NCBI GenBank assembly: GCA_005938025.2
Contig: VCCI02000002.1
Coordinates: forward strand, 434,001 to 498,000
From: Inquilinus sp. KBS0705
GTDB taxonomy: Bacteria > Bacteroidota > Bacteroidia > Sphingobacteriales > Sphingobacteriaceae
Length of the DNA stretch: 64,000 nucleotides
Reading direction: 5' to 3'
Shown: piece after piece, positions 52,627 to 59,315 of the stretch
How the letters are laid out: the number at the start of each line of letters is the position of its first letter
Position numbering within the stretch: the first letter of the stretch is position 1
Program-made: the position numbers and the translations under genes
Notes under the pieces: model-generated
Databases searched by the model: none
What the model was told of the DNA's origin: nothing
The model's input: the letters and a program-made list of their open reading frames with translations, nothing else

Positions 52627-53214
52627 ATGAAAAAGTTTTTTTTAAGCGTTGCGATAGTAGCAGCAGGCATAGTAGGCGCAAGGGCGCAATCAACAATAGG
52701 TATTAAAGCCGGTGTTAATTTTTCAAAAATAAACACCGATAATGTAAACGAATCGACCGTTGCGGGCTACCAGGCGGGTTTATTTGGCCGTTTTGGCAGT
52801 TCGTTGTACTTACAGCCCGAGCTTTATTTGGGCAGCAGTGGTGGTAAGTTTAACTTTAATACTAACAATACTACGGTTACCAGTGATGGTAAGGTAACCT
52901 TTACCACTTTAAATGTACCCCTGTTACTGGGTAAATCTTTCGGTGGCGATAATTTGAATTTCAGGATAATGGCCGGGCCCATTTACAGCTATGTTTTAAA
53001 CAAAAACCAAAACTTTAGCGATAATGTGGGCGGCGCTTATAACGATTTTGGCGATTACAAGAAAAGCACGCTGGGTTTCCAGGCGGGCGGCGGCGTTGAT
53101 ATTGGCCGCATTACTGCCGATTTACGTTACGAAGGCGGCCTTACCAAAATTAACGAAAGCTACGGCCAGCGCCAAAATCTTTGGGCTTTAAGCGTTGGCT
53201 TTAAGTTGCTTTAA
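52627..53214 (+). CDS. Outer-membrane beta-barrel protein (porin-like family)
   Basis: The 195-residue product has a signal peptide (ends GARAQ) and alternating amphipathic strands with short turns: TIGIKAGVNFSKI, QAGLFGRFGSSLYLQPELYL, TLGFQAGGGVDIGRITADLR. It ends in an aliphatic strand (LSVGFKLL). This is the eight-stranded OmpW/PorT-like group common in Bacteroidota. The function is unknown. It is monocistronic and ends at a strong terminator. Confidence 0.88.
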   Translation: MKKFFLSVAIVAAGIVGARAQSTIGIKAGVNFSKINTDNVNESTVAGYQAGLFGRFGSSLYLQPELYLGSSGGKFNFNTNNTTVTSDGKVTFTTLNVPLLLGKSFGGDNLNFRIMAGPIYSYVLNKNQNFSDNVGGAYNDFGDYKKSTLGFQAGGGVDIGRITADLRYEGGLTKINESYGQRQNLWALSVGFKLL

Positions 53215-53235
53215 AAGGTTGTAAACGTTATAAAC

Positions 53236-53270
53236 AAAAAAGCCTTCCGGTATGCCGGGAGGCTTTTTTG
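53236..53270 (+). terminator. Terminator after the beta-barrel gene
   Basis: AAAAGCCTTCCGG pairs with CCGGGAGGCTTTT (one T-G pair) over a TATG loop, followed by Ts. Confidence 0.88.
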
Positions 53271-53277
53271 TTTAACA

Positions 53278-53375
53278 TCGAATGCCGAACGCTAAATTTG
53301 GAATGATGAAAGGCAAAGCGCTTCACTTCGATATCTACATTCAAAATTCATTATTCTGTATTATTTACATTCAGG
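53278..53375. repeat. Degenerate intergenic palindrome of the GAATG/CATTC type
   Basis: AATTTGGAATG and CATTCAAAATT form matching arms (one mismatch) around AAGGCAAAGCGCTTCACTTC. Further GAATG and CATTATTC units flank them. It resembles the short palindromic debris often found between Bacteroidota genes. Confidence 0.35.
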
Positions 53376-53410
53376 GGGCTGCCCGTGCCGACTAAAAACC
53401 ATTATATACA

Positions 53411-53440
53411 GCAAAGCCCCTGATGGGCAGGGGCTTTTGC
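53411..53440. terminator. GC-rich hairpin downstream of the tRNA-like pair
   Basis: GCAAA-GCCCCTG pairs with CAGGGGC-TTTTGC around ATGGG. It lies 33 bases beyond the 3' end of the second tRNA-like RNA on the minus strand and is a plausible end of that transcript, although the T-run is short. Confidence 0.55.
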
Positions 53441-53472
53441 TAACCAATTATAAACCTAAATTATGAGAAGAG

Positions 53473-53588
53473 CTGTAGGAGAAGGGGTCGAACCTTCACA
53501 GAGTGGTTATTCTTATTGCTAAGAGTTTCCCATGATCTCCGCCACCGCGACAAGGAGGTGTGTCTGCCAAAAATTTCACCATCCTACA
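53473..53588 (-). tRNA. tRNA-like RNA A: class II-like body, GUC anticodon, oversize variable arm
   Basis: The 116-nt RNA folds as a cloverleaf. Acceptor TGTAGGA/TCCTACA (7 pairs) with discriminator G. U8 is present. The D arm GTG...CAC has the loop AAATTTTTGGCAGA, like Leu tRNA (AAATTGGCAGA) plus three Ts. The anticodon arm is CCTCC-TTGTCGC-GGTGG with one T-T mismatch, U33, anticodon GTC and G37. The variable arm is about 44 nt: CGGAG/CTCTG (one G-T), an ATCA bulge, TGG/CCA, then a tip helix TCTTA-GCAA-TAAGA. The T arm is GAAGG-TTCGACC-CCTTC. CCA is not encoded. A GUC anticodon in a class II body is abnormal because class II tRNAs are normally Leu, Ser or Tyr. It could be a functional variant tRNA or a tRNA-derived regulatory RNA. 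Confidence 0.8.
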
Positions 53589-53594
53589 GGATAG

Positions 53595-53615
53595 TAATCT
53601 GAATCGCTCAGATTA
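53595..53615. other. Spacer hairpin between the two tRNA-like RNAs
   Basis: TAATCTGA pairs perfectly with TCAGATTA across ATCGC and fills most of the 28-base gap between the RNAs. It is a possible processing signal in a shared precursor. Confidence 0.55.
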
Positions 53616-53616
53616 G

Positions 53617-53728
53617 CTGTTGGGGAAGGGTTCGAACCTTCACAGAGTGGTTAGCCCGCTTCGGGTTTTCCATGATCTCCGCCACCGCGACAAGGAGGTG
53701 TGTCTGCCAAAAATTTCACCACCCAACA
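53617..53728 (-). tRNA. tRNA-like RNA B: class II-like body, GUC anticodon, oversize variable arm
   Basis: This 112-nt RNA is the promoter-proximal sister of RNA A. Acceptor TGTTGGG/CCCAACA keeps all seven pairs although positions 4 and 7 differ from RNA A (A-T to T-A and A-T to G-C). The D arm and anticodon arm are identical to RNA A (CCTCC-TTGTCGC-GGTGG). The variable arm keeps CGGAG/CTCTG, the ATCA bulge and TGG/CCA, but the tip helix is different: CCCG-AAG-CGGG. The T arm is GAAGG-TTCGAAC-CCTTC and the discriminator is G. Differences that preserve pairing show that structure is maintained. Standard tRNA search programs may score it as undetermined or pseudo because of the approximately 40-nt variable arm. 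Confidence 0.8.
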
Positions 53729-53776
53729 ATGTTTGTTTTTTTAAAGAACGACAAGCAATGGTCAGTTGCTACAATA

Positions 53777-53808
53777 CAAATGTATAGTTGTTGACAATTT
53801 CTTGCAAA
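53777..53808 (-). promoter_or_regulatory. Complete Bacteroidota promoter for the tRNA-like pair
   Basis: On the minus strand a TTTG -33 element (53805-53808) is followed by 20 bases and TACATTTG (53777-53784). This is an exact fit to TTTG-N(19-21)-TAnnTTTG and is the best promoter in the window. Transcription would begin about 45 bases before RNA B. Confidence 0.7.
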
Positions 53809-53881
53809 TATTTCAACAAAATATTTTTATTTTTAGTTTTATTATAATTATACTTGTGTTTGAATATAGATATTTAAAATT

Positions 53882-54358
53882 ATGCCTCACAGGAAACCTC
53901 AAAATTTAGAAATTGATAATCTGGATATACAGATTTTATCAATATTGATGAAAAATGCAACTACTCCGTACACGGAAATTGCAAAGGAACTGATCGTTTC
54001 GGGCGGAACCATACACGTGCGGATGAAAAAGTTGGAGGAGATGGGTGTAATTAAAGGTGCCAGCCTGGAAGTTAATCCGCAAAAATTGGGTTACGATGTA
54101 ACCGCCTTCCTGGGTATATTCCTGGAGAAGGGCTCGCAGTATAACGAAGCGGTTAAACAATTAAAAATGGTTCCCGAAATTGTAGAGTTGCACTACACCA
54201 CCGGCAGCTGGAGCATTTTCGCTAAGATAGTTTGCCACGACACCAACCACCTGCGCGAGGTATTGAACGAGCAGATACAAAGCGTAAAAGGCATACAACG
54301 CACCGAAACATTTATATCATTAGAGGAAAGCATTAAAAGGCAAATAACGCTGGACTAA
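53882..54358 (+). CDS. Lrp/AsnC-family transcriptional regulator
   Basis: The 158-residue regulator has an N-terminal helix-turn-helix (about 10-60: NLDIQILSILMKNATTPYTE, AKELIVSGGTIHVRMKKLEE) and a C-terminal RAM domain (about 75-150: VTAFLGIFLEKGSQYNE, TGSWSIFAKIVCHDTNHL). Lrp-type proteins form octamers and sense amino acids. It is divergent from the tRNA-like RNA pair, the two promoters lying in the same 150-base gap, so it could control itself and that pair; this is inference from position. A strong terminator follows. Confidence 0.92.
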   Translation: MPHRKPQNLEIDNLDIQILSILMKNATTPYTEIAKELIVSGGTIHVRMKKLEEMGVIKGASLEVNPQKLGYDVTAFLGIFLEKGSQYNEAVKQLKMVPEIVELHYTTGSWSIFAKIVCHDTNHLREVLNEQIQSVKGIQRTETFISLEESIKRQITLD

Positions 54359-54430
54359 ATTTTACTCCGGTTTTAAAGGCATATTACTCGCGTGTTAAAC
54401 GCGCCCCATAATTACGCACAACAGCGTGTG

Positions 54431-54475
54431 AAAAGGCATTCTAATCATTAACGATGATTAGAATGCCTTTTTTAT
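54431..54475. terminator. Strong bidirectional terminator between lrp-like and gapN-like genes
   Basis: AAAAGGCATTCTAATCAT pairs perfectly with ATGATTAGAATGCCTTTT (18 pairs) around a five-base loop, with Ts following. Confidence 0.92.
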
Positions 54476-54482
54476 TTAAGCC

Positions 54483-56111
54483 TTACAGTATAAACTTTGT
54501 ACTTAAAAAGTTCGAATCGTTATCGTTCACTATCTCGTTGATCAGTTGCTTATTGGTATCGTTCATTTTGGTGGCTACCAACGACCGGATGGAGAACGAC
54601 CTTAGCGCGTCATGTACAGATAGTGTACCTTCGGCACTGTCCTTTCGCCCGGTAAAAGGGAATACATCAGGCCCGCGCTGGCACTGGCTGTTGATGTTTA
54701 CGCGGCTTACCAAATTTACAAAGGGGTCTATCAACGATGATATCTCTTTAGCATCGTTACTAAAAATACTCACCTGCATACCATGCGGCGAATCTATCTG
54801 GTAGGTTATCGGCTCTTCGATAGATTCAAACGGGATAACCGGTATAATGGGGCCAAACTGCTCTTCGCGGTAAAGCTTCATATTTTCGGTTACAGGGTAC
54901 ACCACCGCCGGGAAAACAAACGACTCCGCAGTGATGCCGCCATGTTCGTTTATCACTTTGGCACCATTGGCTATGGCATCATCTATACATTCTTTTAAAT
55001 AGGCCGGCTTATGTGGCTCGGGCAGTGGGGTAAGTTTAACATCCTTATCCCAGGGAAGGCCGGGCTTTAGGGCCTCAACAGCCGCGCTCAGCAGCTTCAA
55101 AAACTCGTCGGCTACTTGTTTGTGTACAAAAATTATTTTAATGGCTGTACAGCGCTGCCCGTTAAACGACAGGGCGCCCAGTATACATTCGCTTACAGCC
55201 AGCTTAAGGTCGGCATTTTTGGTTACAATGGCCGCATTTTTGGCATCAAGGCTTAATACCGCGCGTAAGCGGTTTACTTTGGGGTGGCGCTTTTTTAAAT
55301 CGTTTGCCACTTTGCTGCTGCCTATAAAGGCTAATACATTTATTTTGCCGGTAGCCATAAGGCCCGGTGTAACCACAGCCCCGCGCCCGTAAATGGTATT
55401 TACCACGCCTTTAGGGAACGCATCCTTAAAAGCAGTTAGCAAAGGGTAGTGTAAAAGCGTGCCATGTTTTGGTGGTTTAAATAAAATGGTATTGCCCATA
55501 ATAAGGGCCGGTATAAGCGTGGTAAAAGTTTCGTTAAGCGGATAGTTAAAAGGTCCCATGCAAAGTACTACCCCAAGCGGCGATCGGCGTATTTGTGCAA
55601 CAAGCCCTTCGGCCATCTCAAACCGCGACGATTGCCTGTCTATATCCTTTAAGCCATCTATGGTAGCGTTAATGTACTCAACTGTGCGGTCAAACTCCTT
55701 GGCCGAGTCGGCGTACGATTTGCCAATTTCCCACATCAGCAGTTTAACTACCAGGCTGCGTTGCTCCAGCATTTTATAAACAAACTTGTCCATGCACTTT
55801 ATACGGTTTGCAACGCTCATGGTGGGCCATTCGCCGCGGCCGTTGTCATAGGCTTGCAGGGCGGCCTCCATAGCCTCCATAGCTTCGGTTTCGGTACATA
55901 CCGGGTATGTGCCTATTAGTTTGCGCGTCAACACGCCATCGGCATCAGGGATACACACAGGCGAATATACTTTGGCTACTTCGCCATCCCAGGGGCGCAT
56001 TTCGCCGTTTACGAGGTATTCGCGCTGATGCACTTCGCTTATGCGATGTTCGGCAGGTATATTTTCTTCGGGCACAAACATGGCCTGTAGTTGGTCTTTA
56101 AAGTTTTGCAT
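54483..56111 (-). CDS. NADP-dependent glyceraldehyde-3-phosphate dehydrogenase-like aldehyde dehydrogenase (GapN type)
   Basis: The 542-residue aldehyde dehydrogenase has a Rossmann domain (GPFNYPLNETFTTLIPAL, FKPPKHGTLLHYPLL, FIGSSKVAND) and the catalytic thiol in LSFNGQRCTAIK. It continues with EEQFGPIIPVIPF and an extended C-terminus. Order and length match the non-phosphorylating GapN-like group of Bacteroidota, which oxidises glyceraldehyde-3-phosphate to 3-phosphoglycerate with NADP. The usual general-base motif ELGGK reads SLDAK here, so the expected glutamate is missing at that position. It is monocistronic. NADPH supply links it loosely to the pentose-phosphate cluster. Substrate inferred from family. 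Confidence 0.8.
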   Translation of the reverse strand: MQNFKDQLQAMFVPEENIPAEHRISEVHQREYLVNGEMRPWDGEVAKVYSPVCIPDADGVLTRKLIGTYPVCTETEAMEAMEAALQAYDNGRGEWPTMSVANRIKCMDKFVYKMLEQRSLVVKLLMWEIGKSYADSAKEFDRTVEYINATIDGLKDIDRQSSRFEMAEGLVAQIRRSPLGVVLCMGPFNYPLNETFTTLIPALIMGNTILFKPPKHGTLLHYPLLTAFKDAFPKGVVNTIYGRGAVVTPGLMATGKINVLAFIGSSKVANDLKKRHPKVNRLRAVLSLDAKNAAIVTKNADLKLAVSECILGALSFNGQRCTAIKIIFVHKQVADEFLKLLSAAVEALKPGLPWDKDVKLTPLPEPHKPAYLKECIDDAIANGAKVINEHGGITAESFVFPAVVYPVTENMKLYREEQFGPIIPVIPFESIEEPITYQIDSPHGMQVSIFSNDAKEISSLIDPFVNLVSRVNINSQCQRGPDVFPFTGRKDSAEGTLSVHDALRSFSIRSLVATKMNDTNKQLINEIVNDNDSNFLSTKFIL

Positions 56112-56317
56112 AGTGTGTGATGTTTTGTTAATGCAATTTAAAAAAACTAAGCCGGCTTTACAAAAGGCAGAAGGGTCAAATTATTACATATTAGGAGCTC
56201 GGCAATGTTGTGTATTGAAAATCAATTCAATAGCATTTATCAATTATAATAGTATTTTATATAGATAAAAACTATATCATATAGATATTTAAGATAAAGT
56301 TGAGCGAAAATAAAGCG

Positions 56318-56325
56318 TATATTTG
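56318..56325 (+). promoter_or_regulatory. -7 box upstream of ahpC
   Basis: TATATTTG matches TAnnTTTG and lies 28 bases before the ATG at 56354. The preceding 100 bases are very A+T-rich with weak dyads; no definite OxyR or PerR site was recognised. Confidence 0.45.
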
Positions 56326-56353
56326 TTACATAAAATTTAATAAAACATCTATT

Positions 56354-56899
56354 ATGTTAACAATAGGACAACAGTTTCCGCAATTTTCTAAAATAGCGGT
56401 AACAAGCATCGAAAAAGGTAAAGAGTTTGAAACAATAACTTCTGACTACCTAACCAATGAGGATAACGTTTGGACGGTAATGTTTTGGTGGCCAAAGGAT
56501 TTCACTTTTGTGTGCCCTACAGAAATTGCCGAGTTCAACAAAAACTTTGGCGAATTCCGCGACCGTGATACCCGCCTGATAGGCGCATCAACAGATAGCG
56601 AATTTGTACACGCTGCCTGGAGAAGAGACCATGACGATTTGCGCGATCTGAAATTCCCTATGCTGGCTGATACTTCAAAATCATTAGCCGAAGATTTAGG
56701 CATATTAGAGCCAAATGAAAAGGTTGCTTACCGTGCTACCTTCATTATCGACCCACAAGGCATCATCCGTTGGGTGTGTGTTAACGATTTAAGCGTTGGC
56801 CGTAACGTTAAAGAAGTCTTACGTGTATTGGATGGCTTACAAACCGACGAACTTTGCCCATGTAACTGGGAAAAAGGCCAGGAAACTTTAACTGTTTAA
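56354..56899 (+). CDS. ahpC: Peroxiredoxin, AhpC type
   Basis: The 181-residue enzyme reduces hydrogen and organic peroxides. The peroxidatic cysteine is in DFTFVCPTEIAEF, the resolving region near the C-terminus is ELCPCNWEKGQETL with two cysteines, and RATFIIDP is conserved. The three-cysteine layout is that of the AhpC form reduced by AhpD instead of AhpF. An AhpD-like gene follows, fitting that pairing. The frame begins at a TTG (56300), but the ATG at 56354 (MLTIGQQFPQFSKI) is the family start. Confidence 0.93.
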   Translation: MLTIGQQFPQFSKIAVTSIEKGKEFETITSDYLTNEDNVWTVMFWWPKDFTFVCPTEIAEFNKNFGEFRDRDTRLIGASTDSEFVHAAWRRDHDDLRDLKFPMLADTSKSLAEDLGILEPNEKVAYRATFIIDPQGIIRWVCVNDLSVGRNVKEVLRVLDGLQTDELCPCNWEKGQETLTV

Positions 56900-56911
56900 T
56901 TATAACATTAC

Positions 56912-56948
56912 AAAGCCGCTGTACCCAAAAGTGCAGGGGCTTTTTTAT
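56912..56948 (+). terminator. Hairpin with T-run between ahpC and ahpD-like gene
   Basis: AAAGCCGCTGTAC pairs with GTGCAGGGGCTTT with one mismatch and one G-T pair, followed by six Ts. It probably limits read-through into the AhpD-like gene. Confidence 0.72.
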
Positions 56949-56961
56949 TACCAAAAATATC

Positions 56962-57546
56962 ATGAGCGAAAGCACCGAAATAATAACCGAATTGCTGCAA
57001 AGCATTAATGTTGATACTACCTACCGCACATCAAGCCTTAATTTATTAGAGGCCGGCGAAAGCCGCTACCTGCGCGATCTGAAACTGAATTTTAGCAGCA
57101 CCTTAACATCCGAGCATTTAAGCGCTAAAGAGTGCGCCTTGCTTGGTTTAAGCACTGCTATCAATAACAACAACCAGCCGCTTACTGCTTTTTACACTAA
57201 ATATGCCGAAGAGCAGGGCGCTACACCCGCCGAGGTTGCCGAAGCTGTTGGCTGTGCATCGTTGTTGGCATCAAATAACGTTTTTTATCGTTTCAGGCAT
57301 TTTACCCAAAAAGAAAAGTACACGCAAATACCTGCCCGCATACGCATGCAGTTAATGATGAAACCGGTAACCGGCAAAGAGTTTTTTGAATTGATGAGTT
57401 TAGCCATTTCGGCGGTAAATGGCTGCGAAATGTGTGTAAACGCGCACGAGGACTCGTTAATAAAAATGGGCACAACCGAGGAGCGTATTTTTGATGCGGT
57501 GCGTATTGCATCGCTGGTTACAGCTACTGGCAAAATTCTTTTTTAA
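56962..57546 (+). CDS. AhpD-like alkylhydroperoxidase (carboxymuconolactone decarboxylase fold)
   Basis: The 194-residue all-helical protein has the CxxC redox motif in VNGCEMCVNAHEDSLIKMG with the following histidine, and the family helices AKECALLGLSTAINNN and AEVAEAVGCASLLASNN. AhpD passes electrons to AhpC from lipoamide in actinobacteria; the adjacent three-cysteine AhpC supports the same role here. It starts 62 bases after ahpC, past a hairpin. Confidence 0.9.
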   Translation: MSESTEIITELLQSINVDTTYRTSSLNLLEAGESRYLRDLKLNFSSTLTSEHLSAKECALLGLSTAINNNNQPLTAFYTKYAEEQGATPAEVAEAVGCASLLASNNVFYRFRHFTQKEKYTQIPARIRMQLMMKPVTGKEFFELMSLAISAVNGCEMCVNAHEDSLIKMGTTEERIFDAVRIASLVTATGKILF

Positions 57547-57724
57547 AGAAAAAAGTATATAAAGTGCCTAAAAAAATAATTGTAAAATAAAATTTGTGTT
57601 TCTAAACTAAAAACAATTAATTTTATAGCTTAAGATTGCGCTAACCCCTGTAACCAATAATTATTTTTTTACGGAAACATTACTGATACAGGGATAACAC
57701 AAATTTAATTGTTGATTTTTTTGG

Positions 57725-57762
57725 ATAAGCCGTTCCGTTTGATAAAAATGGAACGGCTTTAT
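57725..57762. terminator. Terminator between ahpD-like gene and efflux operon
   Basis: ATAAGCCGTTCC pairs with GGAACGGCTTTAT around a 13-base loop; A/T flanks on both sides allow use by the minus-strand efflux operon as well. Confidence 0.75.
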
Positions 57763-57765
57763 TAT

Positions 57766-59310
57766 TTAGTGGGCGTCGGTAACAGCCTTCATGTTTTTAC
57801 GGAAAGGCTGCAGGTATAACAACGGTATCGAAAATAGCATCACCAACCCCGATATCCAGTAGGCATCATCGTAGGTAAGCAACATGGTTTGCCTTATAAC
57901 AACACCTTCAATTGCGCCATAGGCCATCTGGGTAGCATCAGAAATGGATTTGCCCTTGGCCATAAAAGCATGCAGGTACTGGTTAAACCTTTCAGTAAAC
58001 GCAGGGTTATAAGGGTTAACATGCTCTATAAGCGTGCTGCGGTGAAAGCCCTGGCGTATGTGTATAATGGTAGTTAAGGCGGCTATACCAAACGAACCGC
58101 CTAATTGGCGCATCATGTTATTTAAACCCGATCCTTGTCCAATTTCCGGCCCTTTCAGGTCGGCCATGGCCAATGTGGTTAATGGCACAAATAATAAAGC
58201 CATACCTACACCACGAATTAACAGGGGTATCAGCACATCCTTTTCGCCTGTTGCCAGGGTAGAGTTGCTTAGCATCCAGGTAAACACAAAGAACAGGAAC
58301 ATACCCGCTGTAGCCATAAACTGCGCAGGGATACCCTTATTGAGCATTTTACCTATAAACGGCATCATAAATATGGTACACAAACCACCCGGGAATAATA
58401 GTTGCCCGGTTTGCTGCGCGTTAAAGCCCAACAGGTTTTGACAAAATACCGGGAACACGAACACCGAGCCATACAACCCAAACCCGAGGATGAAGGAGGT
58501 AAACATACCTACAGCAAAGCTGCGGTGCCGCATAATGGCAAAGTTTACAATGGGGTGGTCGGTACTTAGCTCACGCCATATAAATAATATAGTACCCAGT
58601 ATAGCGGTAATGGTTAATACCAATATATAGGTTTTAGCAAACCAGTCTTCCGACTCGCCTTTTTCAAGTATGGTTTGCAAACTGCCTACCGCTACTGCCA
58701 GCAAGCCAATGCCCCACCAGTCTATGGGTTTCTTAGCTTCTTTGGGCGTTTCGTTAATAAAGGTATACGCCAGGAACGCGGCAAGTGCGCCTACCGGCAA
58801 ATTCACATAAAATATCCATGGCCACGAGTAATTTTCGGTTATCCAGCCGCCAATGGTTGGGCCTACAGTTGGGCCTACTACCGCGCCTAAGCCAAATAAA
58901 GCGGTGGCAGTACCAATTTGTTCACGAGGCCAGGTTTCTATCAGGATGGTTTGGCCGGTAGATATTAAACCACCGCCAGCAATACCCTGTAGTATACGAA
59001 AAACTACCAACTCATCAAGCGAGGTGGCATTACCGCATAAAAACGATGCAATGGTAAATACGATAATTGAAGTAAGGAAATAGTTTTTACGGCCAAAGCG
59101 CCCCCCAAGCCAGCCCGACATAGGCAGGATGATAACGTTTGCCACGGCGTAACCGGTAACCACCCAGGCAATATCCTCTAATGTGGCGCCCAGGTTACCC
59201 TGTATGTGCGGTATAGCTACGTTTACAATGGTGGTATCTATCAGCTCAAGCAGCGATGCCATAATTACCGTAATGGTAATGATCCATTTTTTAAAGCCAG
59301 TTTCAGCCAT
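57766..59310 (-). CDS. MFS multidrug exporter, DHA2 family (EmrB-like)
   Basis: The 514-residue protein has 14 membrane helices. Family motifs are ELIDTTIVNVAIPHIQGNLG (motif D1), GWLGGRFGRKNYF (motif A) and FGLGAVVGPTVGPTIGGW (motif C of exporters). It exports drugs or other small hydrophobic compounds by proton antiport and works with the adaptor and TolC proteins encoded upstream. The gap to the EmrA-like gene is five bases. It is the last gene of the operon. Confidence 0.93.
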   Translation of the reverse strand: MAETGFKKWIITITVIMASLLELIDTTIVNVAIPHIQGNLGATLEDIAWVVTGYAVANVIILPMSGWLGGRFGRKNYFLTSIIVFTIASFLCGNATSLDELVVFRILQGIAGGGLISTGQTILIETWPREQIGTATALFGLGAVVGPTVGPTIGGWITENYSWPWIFYVNLPVGALAAFLAYTFINETPKEAKKPIDWWGIGLLAVAVGSLQTILEKGESEDWFAKTYILVLTITAILGTILFIWRELSTDHPIVNFAIMRHRSFAVGMFTSFILGFGLYGSVFVFPVFCQNLLGFNAQQTGQLLFPGGLCTIFMMPFIGKMLNKGIPAQFMATAGMFLFFVFTWMLSNSTLATGEKDVLIPLLIRGVGMALLFVPLTTLAMADLKGPEIGQGSGLNNMMRQLGGSFGIAALTTIIHIRQGFHRSTLIEHVNPYNPAFTERFNQYLHAFMAKGKSISDATQMAYGAIEGVVIRQTMLLTYDDAYWISGLVMLFSIPLLYLQPFRKNMKAVTDAH

Positions 59311-59315
59311 TTTAA

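Noticed and set aside
53473..53728. Reading the tRNA-like pair as an attC/integron-type or CRISPR-like repeat
   Set aside because: There are only two units, no integrase or cas gene, and the conserved parts correspond precisely to tRNA arms with T-loop TTCGA and GUC anticodon; differences preserve pairing.
56221..56318. OxyR or PerR site upstream of ahpC
   Set aside because: A TTATAAT half-site and weak A+T dyads are present, but the second half does not match, and the region is so A+T-rich that such matches are expected by chance.
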